From Sandaracinobacteroides sp041675905 (lineage in GTDB: Bacteria; Pseudomonadota; Alphaproteobacteria; Sphingomonadales; Sphingomonadaceae): a stretch of DNA of 64,000 nucleotides. Each line of letters starts with the position of its first letter. The stretch's first letter is position 1. Position numbers and translations under genes: made by a program. Positions 57,299 to 64,000 of the stretch are shown piece by piece. The notes beneath the pieces are model-generated. The model was not told where the DNA came from. It was given only the letters and a program-made list of their open reading frames with translations, and searched no databases. The stretch spans positions 62,001 through 126,000 of the forward strand of contig JBAYSX010000004.1 of NCBI GenBank assembly GCA_041675905.1, in the 5' to 3' direction.

Positions 57299-58141
57299 AT
57301 GCACGGGGCTAATCGTCCCGGCTGGCTGGCGCGCGCATGGCCTGTCGCCCGGAACACGATCAGCCGTACCATGAAAGACGGCAATATTCATGCGGGCAAC
57401 ATCGCCTATCTTTCTATTGTTACGCTGTTTCCACTGGCCATACTGATTACCGCCGCCATGTCCCTGCTGGGACGCACCGACGTAGGTCAGCTGACCATTG
57501 TCGGTTTGCTGGATGCCTTGCCACAAGAGGCCGCCGTCATTCTCGGCCCGGTTATCAACGAGGTGCTGGCCGTGCGCACCGGTCCATTATTATGGGTGGG
57601 GGGGCTGGTGGCATTATGGACGGTCACGCGCTTTGTAGAGACGCTGCGCGATCTGTTTCACCGCGCCTATGAATGCGATCTCGCGCGCCCGGCCTGGCAA
57701 TATCGGCTGTTCAGCGTCGGGGCGACGCTGTTGGCGATGGTGATCTTGCTGATCGGTTTTATTTCGCAACTGGTGTTGCAAATTGTCCTCAAGACCCTTC
57801 GGGAATTTCTGGCGCAGTGGATCATCATTCCGGGGTGGATGGATATTTCCCGCCTGCTGCCGCCGCTGGTGATCTTCGGCGCGCTCTGGGCTTTGTACAA
57901 GCTATTGTCCCCGCCCGATTTTCGCCAAACGCTCAAATGGCCCGGCGCGTTATTAACGACGATCGTATGGATCGGCAGCGCGCTTCTGATGGGGCCGATC
58001 ATTACCGCATTCGGCGACATGAGCCTGACCTATGGCGCGCTTTCCGGCCTGATGACGACCATGCTGTTCTTTTATATCGTCGGCATGGCGCTGGTGATGG
58101 GCGCGCAATTGAACGCGGCGCTGGCAAATGCCAACGCTTGA
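57299..58141 (+). CDS. YihY/virulence factor BrkB family membrane protein
   Basis: A 280-residue inner-membrane protein with six helices. Family signs include the N-terminal MKDGNIHAGNIAYLSIVTLFP (usually DG....A..iAY...LSL.P), PPDFRQTLKWPGALL and the final YGALSGLMTTMLFFYIVGMA. Function of the family is unsettled; envelope or export roles have been suggested. ATG at 57299 is 1 nt after dnaJ, so co-expressed. Confidence 0.86.
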   Translation: MHGANRPGWLARAWPVARNTISRTMKDGNIHAGNIAYLSIVTLFPLAILITAAMSLLGRTDVGQLTIVGLLDALPQEAAVILGPVINEVLAVRTGPLLWVGGLVALWTVTRFVETLRDLFHRAYECDLARPAWQYRLFSVGATLLAMVILLIGFISQLVLQIVLKTLREFLAQWIIIPGWMDISRLLPPLVIFGALWALYKLLSPPDFRQTLKWPGALLTTIVWIGSALLMGPIITAFGDMSLTYGALSGLMTTMLFFYIVGMALVMGAQLNAALANANA

Positions 58142-58189
58142 CCGTAAGAACCCGCGTTCGGACAGTTTCGGGTTGAATAGAGGAGTATC

Positions 58190-58993
58190 ATGGCTCAACT
58201 GATGGCAGGCCGGCGCGGCCTCATCATGGGTGTCGCCAGCGACCGCTCGCTGGCATGGGGCATTGCATCGGCGCTGGCAGCACAGGGTGCGGAGCTGGCG
58301 TTCAGCTATCAGGGTGACGCCCTTGGCAAACGTGTGCGGCCATTGGCGGAATCACTCGGATCATCCCTGTTGTTCGATTGTGATGTCGGTTCGGATGAAT
58401 CGATCGATGCTTGCTTTGCGGCGCTGGCGGAAACCTGGCCCACCATCGATTTCATTGTTCACGCCATTGGCTTTTCAGACAAGAATGAGCTGCGCGGGCG
58501 CTATAGCGACACCACGCGCAGCAATTTCACCATGTCCATGGATATTTCGGTTTACAGCTTCACGGCGGTGGCGCGCCGTGCGGCGGCGATGATGCCGAAC
58601 GGCGGTTCGATCCTGACCCTGACCTATTATGGTGCCGAAAAGGTTGTGCCGCATTATAATGTGATGGGTGTGGCGAAGGCCGCGCTGGAAGCCAGCGTGC
58701 GTTATCTGGCAGTTGACTTTGGGCGGGATAATATTCGTGTCAACGCCGTGTCTGCCGGTCCGATCAAGACTCTGGCTTCGAGTGGTATTGGCGATTTCCG
58801 CTATATCCTGAAGTGGAACGAGCTGAATGCGCCGTTGAAGCGCAATACGACGATTGAAGATGTTGGCGGCGCTGGCGTTTATCTGTTGTCCGATTTGTCG
58901 GGTGGCGTAACAGGTGAAGTGCTGCATGTGGACAGCGGCTATCATGTAATCGGCATGAAGGCGGAAGACGCGCCGGATATTGCGTTGGCATGA
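58190..58993 (+). CDS. fabI: Enoyl-[acyl-carrier-protein] reductase (NADH), FabI
   Basis: A 267-residue short-chain reductase finishing each fatty-acid elongation cycle. RGLIMGVASDRSLAWGIA binds NADH; active-site residues are in LTYYGAEKVVPHYNVMGVAKA (Tyr-x6-Lys). The triclosan-sensitive FabI class is indicated. AGGAG lies 6 nt before the ATG. The stop overlaps aroC by 4 nt. Confidence 0.95.
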   Translation: MAQLMAGRRGLIMGVASDRSLAWGIASALAAQGAELAFSYQGDALGKRVRPLAESLGSSLLFDCDVGSDESIDACFAALAETWPTIDFIVHAIGFSDKNELRGRYSDTTRSNFTMSMDISVYSFTAVARRAAAMMPNGGSILTLTYYGAEKVVPHYNVMGVAKAALEASVRYLAVDFGRDNIRVNAVSAGPIKTLASSGIGDFRYILKWNELNAPLKRNTTIEDVGGAGVYLLSDLSGGVTGEVLHVDSGYHVIGMKAEDAPDIALA

Positions 58994-60069
58994 GCTTCAA
59001 CAGCTTCGGCCATCTGTTTCGCTTTACTACCTGGGGCGAGAGCCACGGGCCGGCCATTGGCGTTGTCGTCGATGGCTGCCCGCCGGGGCTGCCGCTGTCC
59101 GAAGCCGATATCCAGCCGTTTCTCGACCGGCGGCGGCCCGGGCAAAGCCGGTTTACCACACAGCGGCAGGAACCGGATCAGGTCGAGATCCTGTCCGGCG
59201 TCTATCAGGGCGAAACCACGGGCACACCCATCAGCCTGATGATCCGGAATGTCGATCAGCGATCGAAAGATTATTCCGAAGTCGCGCAGAAATACCGCCC
59301 TGGCCACGCCGATTATGCCTATGACGCCAAATATGGCCTGCGCGATCCACGCGGTGGCGGGCGTTCATCGGCGCGGGAAACCGCTTCCCGCGTGGCGGCG
59401 GGAGCCGTTGCGCGCGTGATTCTGGGCGGCGAGGTAGCGATTCGCGGCTATCTGGTGGAGTTGGGCGGCGACGCTATCGAACGCGCAGTATTTGACGCGG
59501 ACGAGATCGACCGCAACGCCTTTTTCTGCCCGGATGCCGCTGCCGCCACTCGCTGGGAAGCAACCCTGGATGGCGCGCGCAAGGCGGGATCGTCCCTGGG
59601 GGCTGTGGTGGAGGTGGTGGCCGAAGGCGTGCCCGCCGGTTGGGGCAGCCCGCTCTATCACAAGCTGGACAGCCAGCTTGCCGCTGCCCTGATGAGCATC
59701 AACGCCGTGAAAGGGGTGGAGATTGGCGACGGTTTCGCCGCCGCGCGGTTGACCGGCCCGGAAAATGCCGACCCGATGCGTCCTGGTGAAAATGGCCTGC
59801 CTGTTTTCCTGTCGAATCATGCCGGTGGTATCGCTGGCGGTATCGCCACCGGTCAGCCGGTCGTGGCGCGACTGGCGCTGAAACCCACCAGCAGCATCCT
59901 TACGCCGGTTGAAACCGTCACCCGCGATGGGCAGTCAACCGAAGTTGTCACCAAAGGCCGCCACGATCCTTGCGTCGGAATTCGCGCCGCCCCTGTGGCG
60001 GAGGCGATGATGGCCGTAGTGCTGGCAGATGCGATGCTGATGCACCGGGGGCAGGTGGGAGCGCGTTAG
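58990..60069 (+). CDS. aroC: Chorismate synthase
   Basis: A 359-residue FMN enzyme forming chorismate, last step of the shikimate pathway. Signatures GESHGPAIGVVVDGCPPG, YRPGHADYAYDAKYGLRDPRGGGRSSARET and RHDPCVGIRAAPVAEAM are complete. ATGA junction with fabI. Confidence 0.97.
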   Translation: MSFNSFGHLFRFTTWGESHGPAIGVVVDGCPPGLPLSEADIQPFLDRRRPGQSRFTTQRQEPDQVEILSGVYQGETTGTPISLMIRNVDQRSKDYSEVAQKYRPGHADYAYDAKYGLRDPRGGGRSSARETASRVAAGAVARVILGGEVAIRGYLVELGGDAIERAVFDADEIDRNAFFCPDAAAATRWEATLDGARKAGSSLGAVVEVVAEGVPAGWGSPLYHKLDSQLAAALMSINAVKGVEIGDGFAAARLTGPENADPMRPGENGLPVFLSNHAGGIAGGIATGQPVVARLALKPTSSILTPVETVTRDGQSTEVVTKGRHDPCVGIRAAPVAEAMMAVVLADAMLMHRGQVGAR

Positions 60070-60071
60070 GC

Positions 60072-60530
60072 TTATTTGCCTTCCACCAAAGCCCGAACCA
60101 GCGTTTCCGCCGGTCGCAGCCTGGCGCGGGCGTCATCGGGAATGGCCAGACTGTCTATCTTGTGCATCAGCACCTGAACCGTGCCGCCTGCCTCGCGCAC
60201 GAGTAACCGGAACGGCAAATCCAGCGCGACATCGGGATGGTTCAGCATCACGGGTGTCCCGGCTTTCGGATTGCCAAAAATCAGGACTTTCGTTGGTGAC
60301 ATGTCCAGGCCTGCGGCGGCCGCCGCGCCGGCATGATCTATTTCCGCAAAGACCGTCAGTCCTTTTTCGGTCAATCCTTCGCGTAATTCTAGGACCGTTT
60401 CGTCGAACCCGCGTGCACTTTGCATCCGCAGCAGATCGTCATCCGCCGCCACTGCAACACTTGCGTTCCCGACGGCCACAGCGATGATTATTTTCCTGAG
60501 GCAGTTCATGCGCGGTTTTAAAACAGCCAT
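60072..60530 (-). CDS. DUF302 domain protein, exported
   Basis: A 152-residue protein with a signal peptide (LRKIIIAVAVGNASVAVA) and a DUF302 domain (GFDETVLELREGLTEKGLTVFAEIDH, then PTKVLIFGNPKAGTPVM). Such small periplasmic proteins have unknown function. The ATG at 60530 has GGAG five bases upstream and overlaps the neighbouring stop by 13 nt; ATG at 60509 is the alternative. Converges with aroC, 2 nt apart. Confidence 0.85.
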   Translation of the reverse strand: MAVLKPRMNCLRKIIIAVAVGNASVAVAADDDLLRMQSARGFDETVLELREGLTEKGLTVFAEIDHAGAAAAAGLDMSPTKVLIFGNPKAGTPVMLNHPDVALDLPFRLLVREAGGTVQVLMHKIDSLAIPDDARARLRPAETLVRALVEGK

Positions 60531-60874
60531 GTCTCCACATTGGTCAGAGGTTCACGTCTTTGCGCCGCCAACAGCACCTTGATGGCGCGCACGGCGAACC
60601 AGATGGCGACGAGGGCGAACAGGGGGGACAGCAGGAAGAAGGTCAGCACCGACAATATGGCCGCGATCACCGAATAAACGACGCCGATCCAGAAAGTACG
60701 GATAAGAAAGCGATAATGGCTGTTTTCCCAATCCTCGTGGGGTTCTCCCTGCCACACATAGGCCAGAATGACGCCGATGATGGCTGAAATGCCGGCGAGG
60801 AAATAGCCAATATAAAGGAGGCTGATGATGGTCGGGCGGTTCATCTGGAAATCGTTACCGGGCTGGCTTGCCAT
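60518..60874 (-). CDS. DUF4870-like small membrane protein
   Basis: A 118-residue protein with three predicted helices (IISLLYIGYFLAGISAIIGVILAYV, FWIGVVYSVIAAILSVLTFFLL, ALVAIWFAVRAIKVLLAA; quoted separately) and the polar loop WENSHYRFLIRT seen in DUF4870/Tic20-like proteins. Function unknown. Expressed with the DUF302 gene, its start lies 28 nt from the rnpB -35 on the other side. Confidence 0.8.
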   Translation of the reverse strand: MASQPGNDFQMNRPTIISLLYIGYFLAGISAIIGVILAYVWQGEPHEDWENSHYRFLIRTFWIGVVYSVIAAILSVLTFFLLSPLFALVAIWFAVRAIKVLLAAQRREPLTNVETWLF

Positions 60875-60901
60875 GCGCGTCTCCTTTTTCGAACGGGGAA
60901 C

Positions 60902-60930
60902 TTGACGGCATCGCGCTAAAAAGGCAAGTT
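60902..60930 (+). promoter_or_regulatory. Possible rnpB promoter
   Basis: TTGACG (60902-60907) with a weak -10 CAAGTT (60925-60930) after 17 nt predicts a start near 60938-60942, which fits the first paired base of RNase P RNA. Confidence 0.4.
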
Positions 60931-60941
60931 TTTCCCTGTGT

Positions 60942-61330
60942 CAGAGGTCCAGGCGGCCGCTGCGTCAGGGCTCGAAAGGGCGACGCGGAGGAAAGTCCGG
61001 GCTCCATGGATTGACGGTGGCGGGTAACGCCCGCCGGGGGTGACCCCAGGGAAAGTGCAACAGAAAGCAACCCGCCGGACGGGCCTTCGGGCTTCCGGCA
61101 ACGGCGAAAGGGTGCGGCAAGAGCGCACCGCGCAGCCGGTAACGGCTGTGGCATGGTAAACCCCACCGGGAGCAAGACCGAATAGGCGCGTCGCGCGGGG
61201 GCAACCCCGCAGGCTGGATCCGGCCGGGAACGCGCGGGTAGGTTGCTTGAGGTGCGTGGCGACACGCATCCCAGATGAATGGCCGTCCGGCGGGAAACCG
61301 CCCGACAGAACCCGGCTTATCGGACCTCTG
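60942..61330 (+). ncRNA. rnpB: RNase P RNA component (class A)
   Basis: The catalytic RNA of RNase P, which trims tRNA 5' ends. CAGAGGTCC (60942-60950) pairs with GGACCTCTG (61322-61330), closing P1. The universal core GAGGAAAGTCCGGGCTCC lies at 60987-61004 and the 3' core ACAGAACCCGGCTTAT near 61304-61320. The length (~389 nt) is normal for alphaproteobacteria. Its last 14 nt overlap the stop end of the convergent chorismate-lyase-like gene. Confidence 0.96.
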
Positions 61331-61832
61331 GCACGGAATCCGGCGGGGCGAGCAATTCGCGGCGGTAGGATTCCTCTACTTCAGCCAGCGGCGTCTCGCC
61401 TGCCATCACCAGCGCATGCACGCGCATCAAGGGGTCGCCATCCGGCGATAAATCCGCCCGGAGCGTTTGGCGGACTGTTGCCAACGGCGCGACCAGCAGG
61501 CCGAAGGGAATGTCGCTCGTTTCCAGTTGAAAGCGCATATTGGCAGTGAGACGCCCTGGCACATACCAGTTATCCGCCTCCACCAGCACATGCGCGCCGC
61601 ACATCAATGCCACCCGCCGGTAGCCGAGGGGTTCATCCGCATCCACGCCCAGCCGCCGTCGCTGTGCCGCGCTCGCTGCACGCGGCGGCGCGGCGATCCG
61701 TCTGGCCAGGATGGTCGGATCGGTCATGCCGCGCAACCGGCACCAGTCACCCAACGTCCGCGTGGCGCTGAGGCCCGCCATCAATTGCGCGTGCAGTTCG
61801 CGAATATCGGGGAGTTTTTGCTGTTCAGTCAT
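61317..61832 (-). CDS. Chorismate-lyase-like (UbiC-like) protein
   Basis: A 171-residue cytoplasmic protein resembling UbiC/4-hydroxybenzoate synthetases: RRVALMCGAHVLVEADNW and YVPGRLTANMRFQLETSDIPFG match the conserved strands around the product site, and EVEESYRRELL resembles the C-terminal region. Whether it is an active chorismate pyruvate-lyase for ubiquinone synthesis is unclear; some homologues are uncharacterised. ATG at 61832 chosen. It ends inside rnpB on the opposite strand. Confidence 0.6.
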   Translation of the reverse strand: MTEQQKLPDIRELHAQLMAGLSATRTLGDWCRLRGMTDPTILARRIAAPPRAASAAQRRRLGVDADEPLGYRRVALMCGAHVLVEADNWYVPGRLTANMRFQLETSDIPFGLLVAPLATVRQTLRADLSPDGDPLMRVHALVMAGETPLAEVEESYRRELLAPPDSVPEVR

Positions 61833-61847
61833 ATACCCGGCCAAAAG

Positions 61848-61873
61848 CCACGCCCAGAAACCACGCCCGGAAA
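61848..61873. repeat. Tandem 13-nt direct repeat before ndk
   Basis: CCACGCCCAGAAA (61848-61860) is repeated at once as CCACGCCCGGAAA (61861-61873), one mismatch. Further along, GCGGGG (61898-61903) and CCCCGC (61919-61924) can pair. These lie in the divergent gap between the chorismate-lyase-like gene and ndk; no function is evident. Confidence 0.5.
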
Positions 61874-61959
61874 CGACGCGCTGTCACTCCTTGTGAAGCG
61901 GGGATTATCCGGCTAAAGCCCCGCCACATTTTCCGTATCGGACAAAGACAGGATTAGCC

Positions 61960-62382
61960 ATGGCCATTACCCGCACTTTCTCGATTATCAAGCCCGACGC
62001 GACGCGCCGCAACCTGACGGGCCGTGTCGTTGCCATGCTGGAAGAGGCGGGCCTGCGTGTCGTCGCTTCGCGCCGGATCAGGATGACCCGCGAACAGGCC
62101 GAGGAATTTTATGGCGTCCATCGCGAACGTCCGTTTTTTGCCGATCTCGTCGCGTTCATGACGTCGGGGCCGGTCGTTGTTCAGGTGCTGGAAGGCGAAG
62201 ATGCCGTGGCACTGAACCGTCGTGTAATGGGCGCAACCAACCCGGCGGACGCGGAACCGGGCACGATCCGTGCTGAACTGGCCGAGTCAATCGAGGCCAA
62301 CAGCGTTCATGGTTCGGACAGCGCCGAAAACGCTGAGACGGAAATCGCCTTTTTCTTCACGCCGGAAGAAATCGTCGGCTGA
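61960..62382 (+). CDS. ndk: Nucleoside diphosphate kinase
   Basis: A 140-residue enzyme balancing nucleoside triphosphates. RTFSIIKPDATRRNLTG, HRERPFFADLVAFMTSGPV and the phosphohistidine His117 in IEANSVHGSDSAENA are all normal. Confidence 0.97.
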   Translation: MAITRTFSIIKPDATRRNLTGRVVAMLEEAGLRVVASRRIRMTREQAEEFYGVHRERPFFADLVAFMTSGPVVVQVLEGEDAVALNRRVMGATNPADAEPGTIRAELAESIEANSVHGSDSAENAETEIAFFFTPEEIVG

Positions 62383-62406
62383 ACAGGCGCGCCGCCGCCC
62401 GGTTGC

Positions 62407-63006
62407 TCAAACCTCCAGTTCGACATCCCAGTAAAGATAATCGAGCCAGGTCTTGTGGCAGTGGTGCGGCGGGAAGGCGCGGCCATGTTCCTGCAACTGG
62501 CGACTCGTCGGCTGAAATGGCGTTTGATGCAGGGGCATATGCGCCTGTGCGGGGGTGCGCCCGCCTTTCCGCAAATTGCATGGCGCGCAGGCCGTCGCCA
62601 CATTCTGCCAGCTTGTACGCCCGCCCTGGGATCGCGGGATTACGTGGTCGAAGGTGAGATCGTCGTGGCTGCCACAATATTGGCAGGCAAAACGGTCCCG
62701 CAAAAACAGGTTGAAGCGTGTGAAGGCCGGCCAGGCCGATGGTTTCACATATTGTCGCAACGCCACAACCGACGGCAATCGCATCGACAGGCGGGGAGAG
62801 CGGATTTCACGATCATATTCAGCGATAATATCCACCCGCTCCAGGAACGCCGCCTTGATCGCATCCTGCCAGTTCCATAGCGATAGCGGATAATAGCTTA
62901 GCGGAGTGTAGTCGGCGTTCAGCACCAGCGCCGGGCAGGATTGCGGGTTGGCCCATCGCCCGCCCAATTCCGGGCCATTTTCACCTATTATATCAGGGTG
63001 ATACAT
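62407..63006 (-). CDS. HNH endonuclease
   Basis: A 199-residue nuclease-like protein of the widespread HNH type found near housekeeping genes. The zinc-bearing HNH core is RFACQYCGSHDDLTFDHVIP, then RSQGGRTSWQNVATACAPCN; the N-terminal half (LVLNADYTPLSYYPLSLWNW) is conserved in this family, whose role is unknown. Not part of an obvious defence island. ATG at 63006; an upstream 18-bp palindrome lies in its leader. Confidence 0.9.
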   Translation of the reverse strand: MYHPDIIGENGPELGGRWANPQSCPALVLNADYTPLSYYPLSLWNWQDAIKAAFLERVDIIAEYDREIRSPRLSMRLPSVVALRQYVKPSAWPAFTRFNLFLRDRFACQYCGSHDDLTFDHVIPRSQGGRTSWQNVATACAPCNLRKGGRTPAQAHMPLHQTPFQPTSRQLQEHGRAFPPHHCHKTWLDYLYWDVELEV

Positions 63007-63021
63007 CCGTGCATCGCTCCT

Positions 63022-63039
63022 CGTCTGCCATGGCAGACG
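63022..63039. promoter_or_regulatory. Perfect 18-bp palindrome upstream of the HNH gene
   Basis: CGTCTGCC-ATGGCAGACG is fully palindromic and sits 16 nt before the HNH start codon in the divergent gap to gluQRS. A second, looser inverted repeat, ATGTCA/TGACAT (63115-63132), is ~80 nt further. The first could be an operator or a 5'-leader hairpin. The rest of this 191-nt gap shows nothing else. Confidence 0.45.
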
Positions 63040-63197
63040 GGACGAAATCAGACCCTGTCGCACCCAGGGCAGTCTGTTCCGACCGCCTGCTTCGTGCCGT
63101 TTACCAGAAGTTGTATGTCAGGCAAATGACATCCCACGATATATAGCCGCTCTACTATTATTTTTATTGGCTTTCATCGATTGGTCCGTTGGCGCAA

Positions 63198-64000
63198 ATG
63201 CTGGTGACGATGAGGTCGCCCTTTATTACCCGCTTTGCCCCTTCGCCCACGGGCAGGTTGCACCTCGGGCATGCGTTCAGCGCCATTGTGGCGGCCGAAC
63301 TGGCGCGGCGGACGGGCGGACGCTGGTTGTTGCGGATCGAAGATATCGACGCAAGCCGCTGCCGGCCTGAACTGGAGGAGGCTATTCATGCTGATCTCGC
63401 GTGGCTCGGCCTGACGCCGGATGGAGTGATGGTGCAATCAGCACGGATGCCGGCCTACAAGACGGCGCTCGATGACTTGCGCGAAAAGGGTCTGCTGTAT
63501 CCCTGTTTTTGCACCCGCGCCGACATTGCCCGCGCCGCCGCCGCGCCACATGCGGGGGAAACCTTGCCCTATCCCGGCACATGTCGCGGTCGTCCCATAG
63601 ACGAAACCGAACTCGCGGCGCGACCGCATGGCTGGCGACTCGACCTTGCGGCAACGGGCCTTGCCGTGGAACAGCAATGGCTGGACGTTGCACAAGACAT
63701 GCAACAGGGCAGGGCTGATGCAGCGGGTGATCCGGTGCTGGCGCGCAAGGACGCACCGGTAAGCTACCATCTGGCTTGTGTGCTCGACGATGCGGCGCAA
63801 GGCGTAACGGTGGTTACGCGCGGCGCAGACCTGATCGACGCGACCCCGTTGCAACGGCTGTTGCAAACATTACTCGGCCTGCCCGCACCGGCCTATGCGC
63901 ACCACCCGTTGCTTACCGACGCAAACGGGCGGCGGCTGGCGAAGCGCGATGATGCGGCATCTGTGGCAGCGATGCGCGAGGCGGGTATGGACGCCCGCGC
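63198..64000 (+). CDS. gluQ: Glutamyl-Q tRNA(Asp) synthetase, partial (3' end outside window)
   Basis: Attaches glutamate to queuosine in tRNA-Asp; it is a truncated GltX paralogue without the anticodon domain. TRFAPSPTGRLHLGHAFSA holds the HIGH motif (HLGH); zinc ligands are in YPCFCTRADIA and PYPGTCRGRP; NGRRLAKRDDA replaces KMSKS. The frame is open at base 64000. Start may be ATG 63198 or ATG 63210. Confidence 0.88.
   Translation, partial: MLVTMRSPFITRFAPSPTGRLHLGHAFSAIVAAELARRTGGRWLLRIEDIDASRCRPELEEAIHADLAWLGLTPDGVMVQSARMPAYKTALDDLREKGLLYPCFCTRADIARAAAAPHAGETLPYPGTCRGRPIDETELAARPHGWRLDLAATGLAVEQQWLDVAQDMQQGRADAAGDPVLARKDAPVSYHLACVLDDAAQGVTVVTRGADLIDATPLQRLLQTLLGLPAPAYAHHPLLTDANGRRLAKRDDAASVAAMREAGMDAR

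Noticed and set aside
62407..63006. HNH gene as part of a defence or toxin system
   Set aside because: Neighbours ndk and gluQRS are housekeeping; no partner genes or composition shift.

Overview
The window is a compact, GC-rich bacterial chromosome segment with the gene content of an alphaproteobacterium, most likely of the Sphingomonadales. The evidence is a 180-kDa-class NAD glutamate dehydrogenase, a ScfR-type regulator beside propionyl-CoA genes, an rpmF-plsX-fabH-ihfA-merR string, erpA-xth and serC-serA-hisZ-purA operons, a degraded PEP-CTERM tail and a TonB-dependent receptor. Genus cannot be fixed from sequence reading alone. I saw no insertion sequence, prophage, CRISPR array or tRNA gene.

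Layout. 1-8.8 kb: the end of a TonB-dependent receptor, a small GNAT protein, then a complete propionyl-CoA to succinyl-CoA module (pccB, epimerase, methylmalonyl-CoA mutase, pccA) divergent from its probable regulator ScfR. 8.8-16.3 kb: erpA-xth, two paralogous glycine-zipper envelope proteins, recQ, fructose-6-phosphate aldolase-xerC and priA. 16.5-22.2 kb: a tightly packed five-gene cluster that I consider the most interesting part of the window. It encodes a diacylglycerol-kinase-type lipid kinase, a protein resembling the mitochondrial CDP-diacylglycerol synthase Tam41, a polytopic flippase-like protein, an MmgE/PrpD enzyme with its active-site residues kept, and a MobA-like nucleotidyltransferase. 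Together they look like an undescribed lipid or lipid-linked headgroup pathway.

22.2-33 kb: serC-serA-hisZ-purA, preceded by a serC-type RNA leader, then a LOG-family protein, a membrane-anchored cytochrome c, prephenate dehydratase, sseA-metC and a PAS-like protein beside the large glutamate dehydrogenase (33.1-37.7 kb). 37.8-48.2 kb: rpsF-rpsR-rplI, a decayed PEP-CTERM gene that keeps its terminator, then rpoBC with its own strong promoter and a roughly 200-nt leader, detached from rplJL.

48.2-64 kb: DedA, gshB, nagZ-scpA, a MAPEG protein, the rpmF-plsX-fabH-ihfA-merR lipid and nucleoid operon, pdxH, a DnaJ-type chaperone, YihY, fabI-aroC, RNase P RNA, a chorismate-lyase-like protein, ndk, an HNH nuclease and the first part of gluQRS, cut by the window end.

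Genes are mostly in short operons with ATGA, GTGA or TGATG junctions, and several genes use TTG or GTG starts. Start sites below were chosen from ribosome-binding sites, gene overlaps and family length. All homology statements come from reading the sequence, not from a database search.
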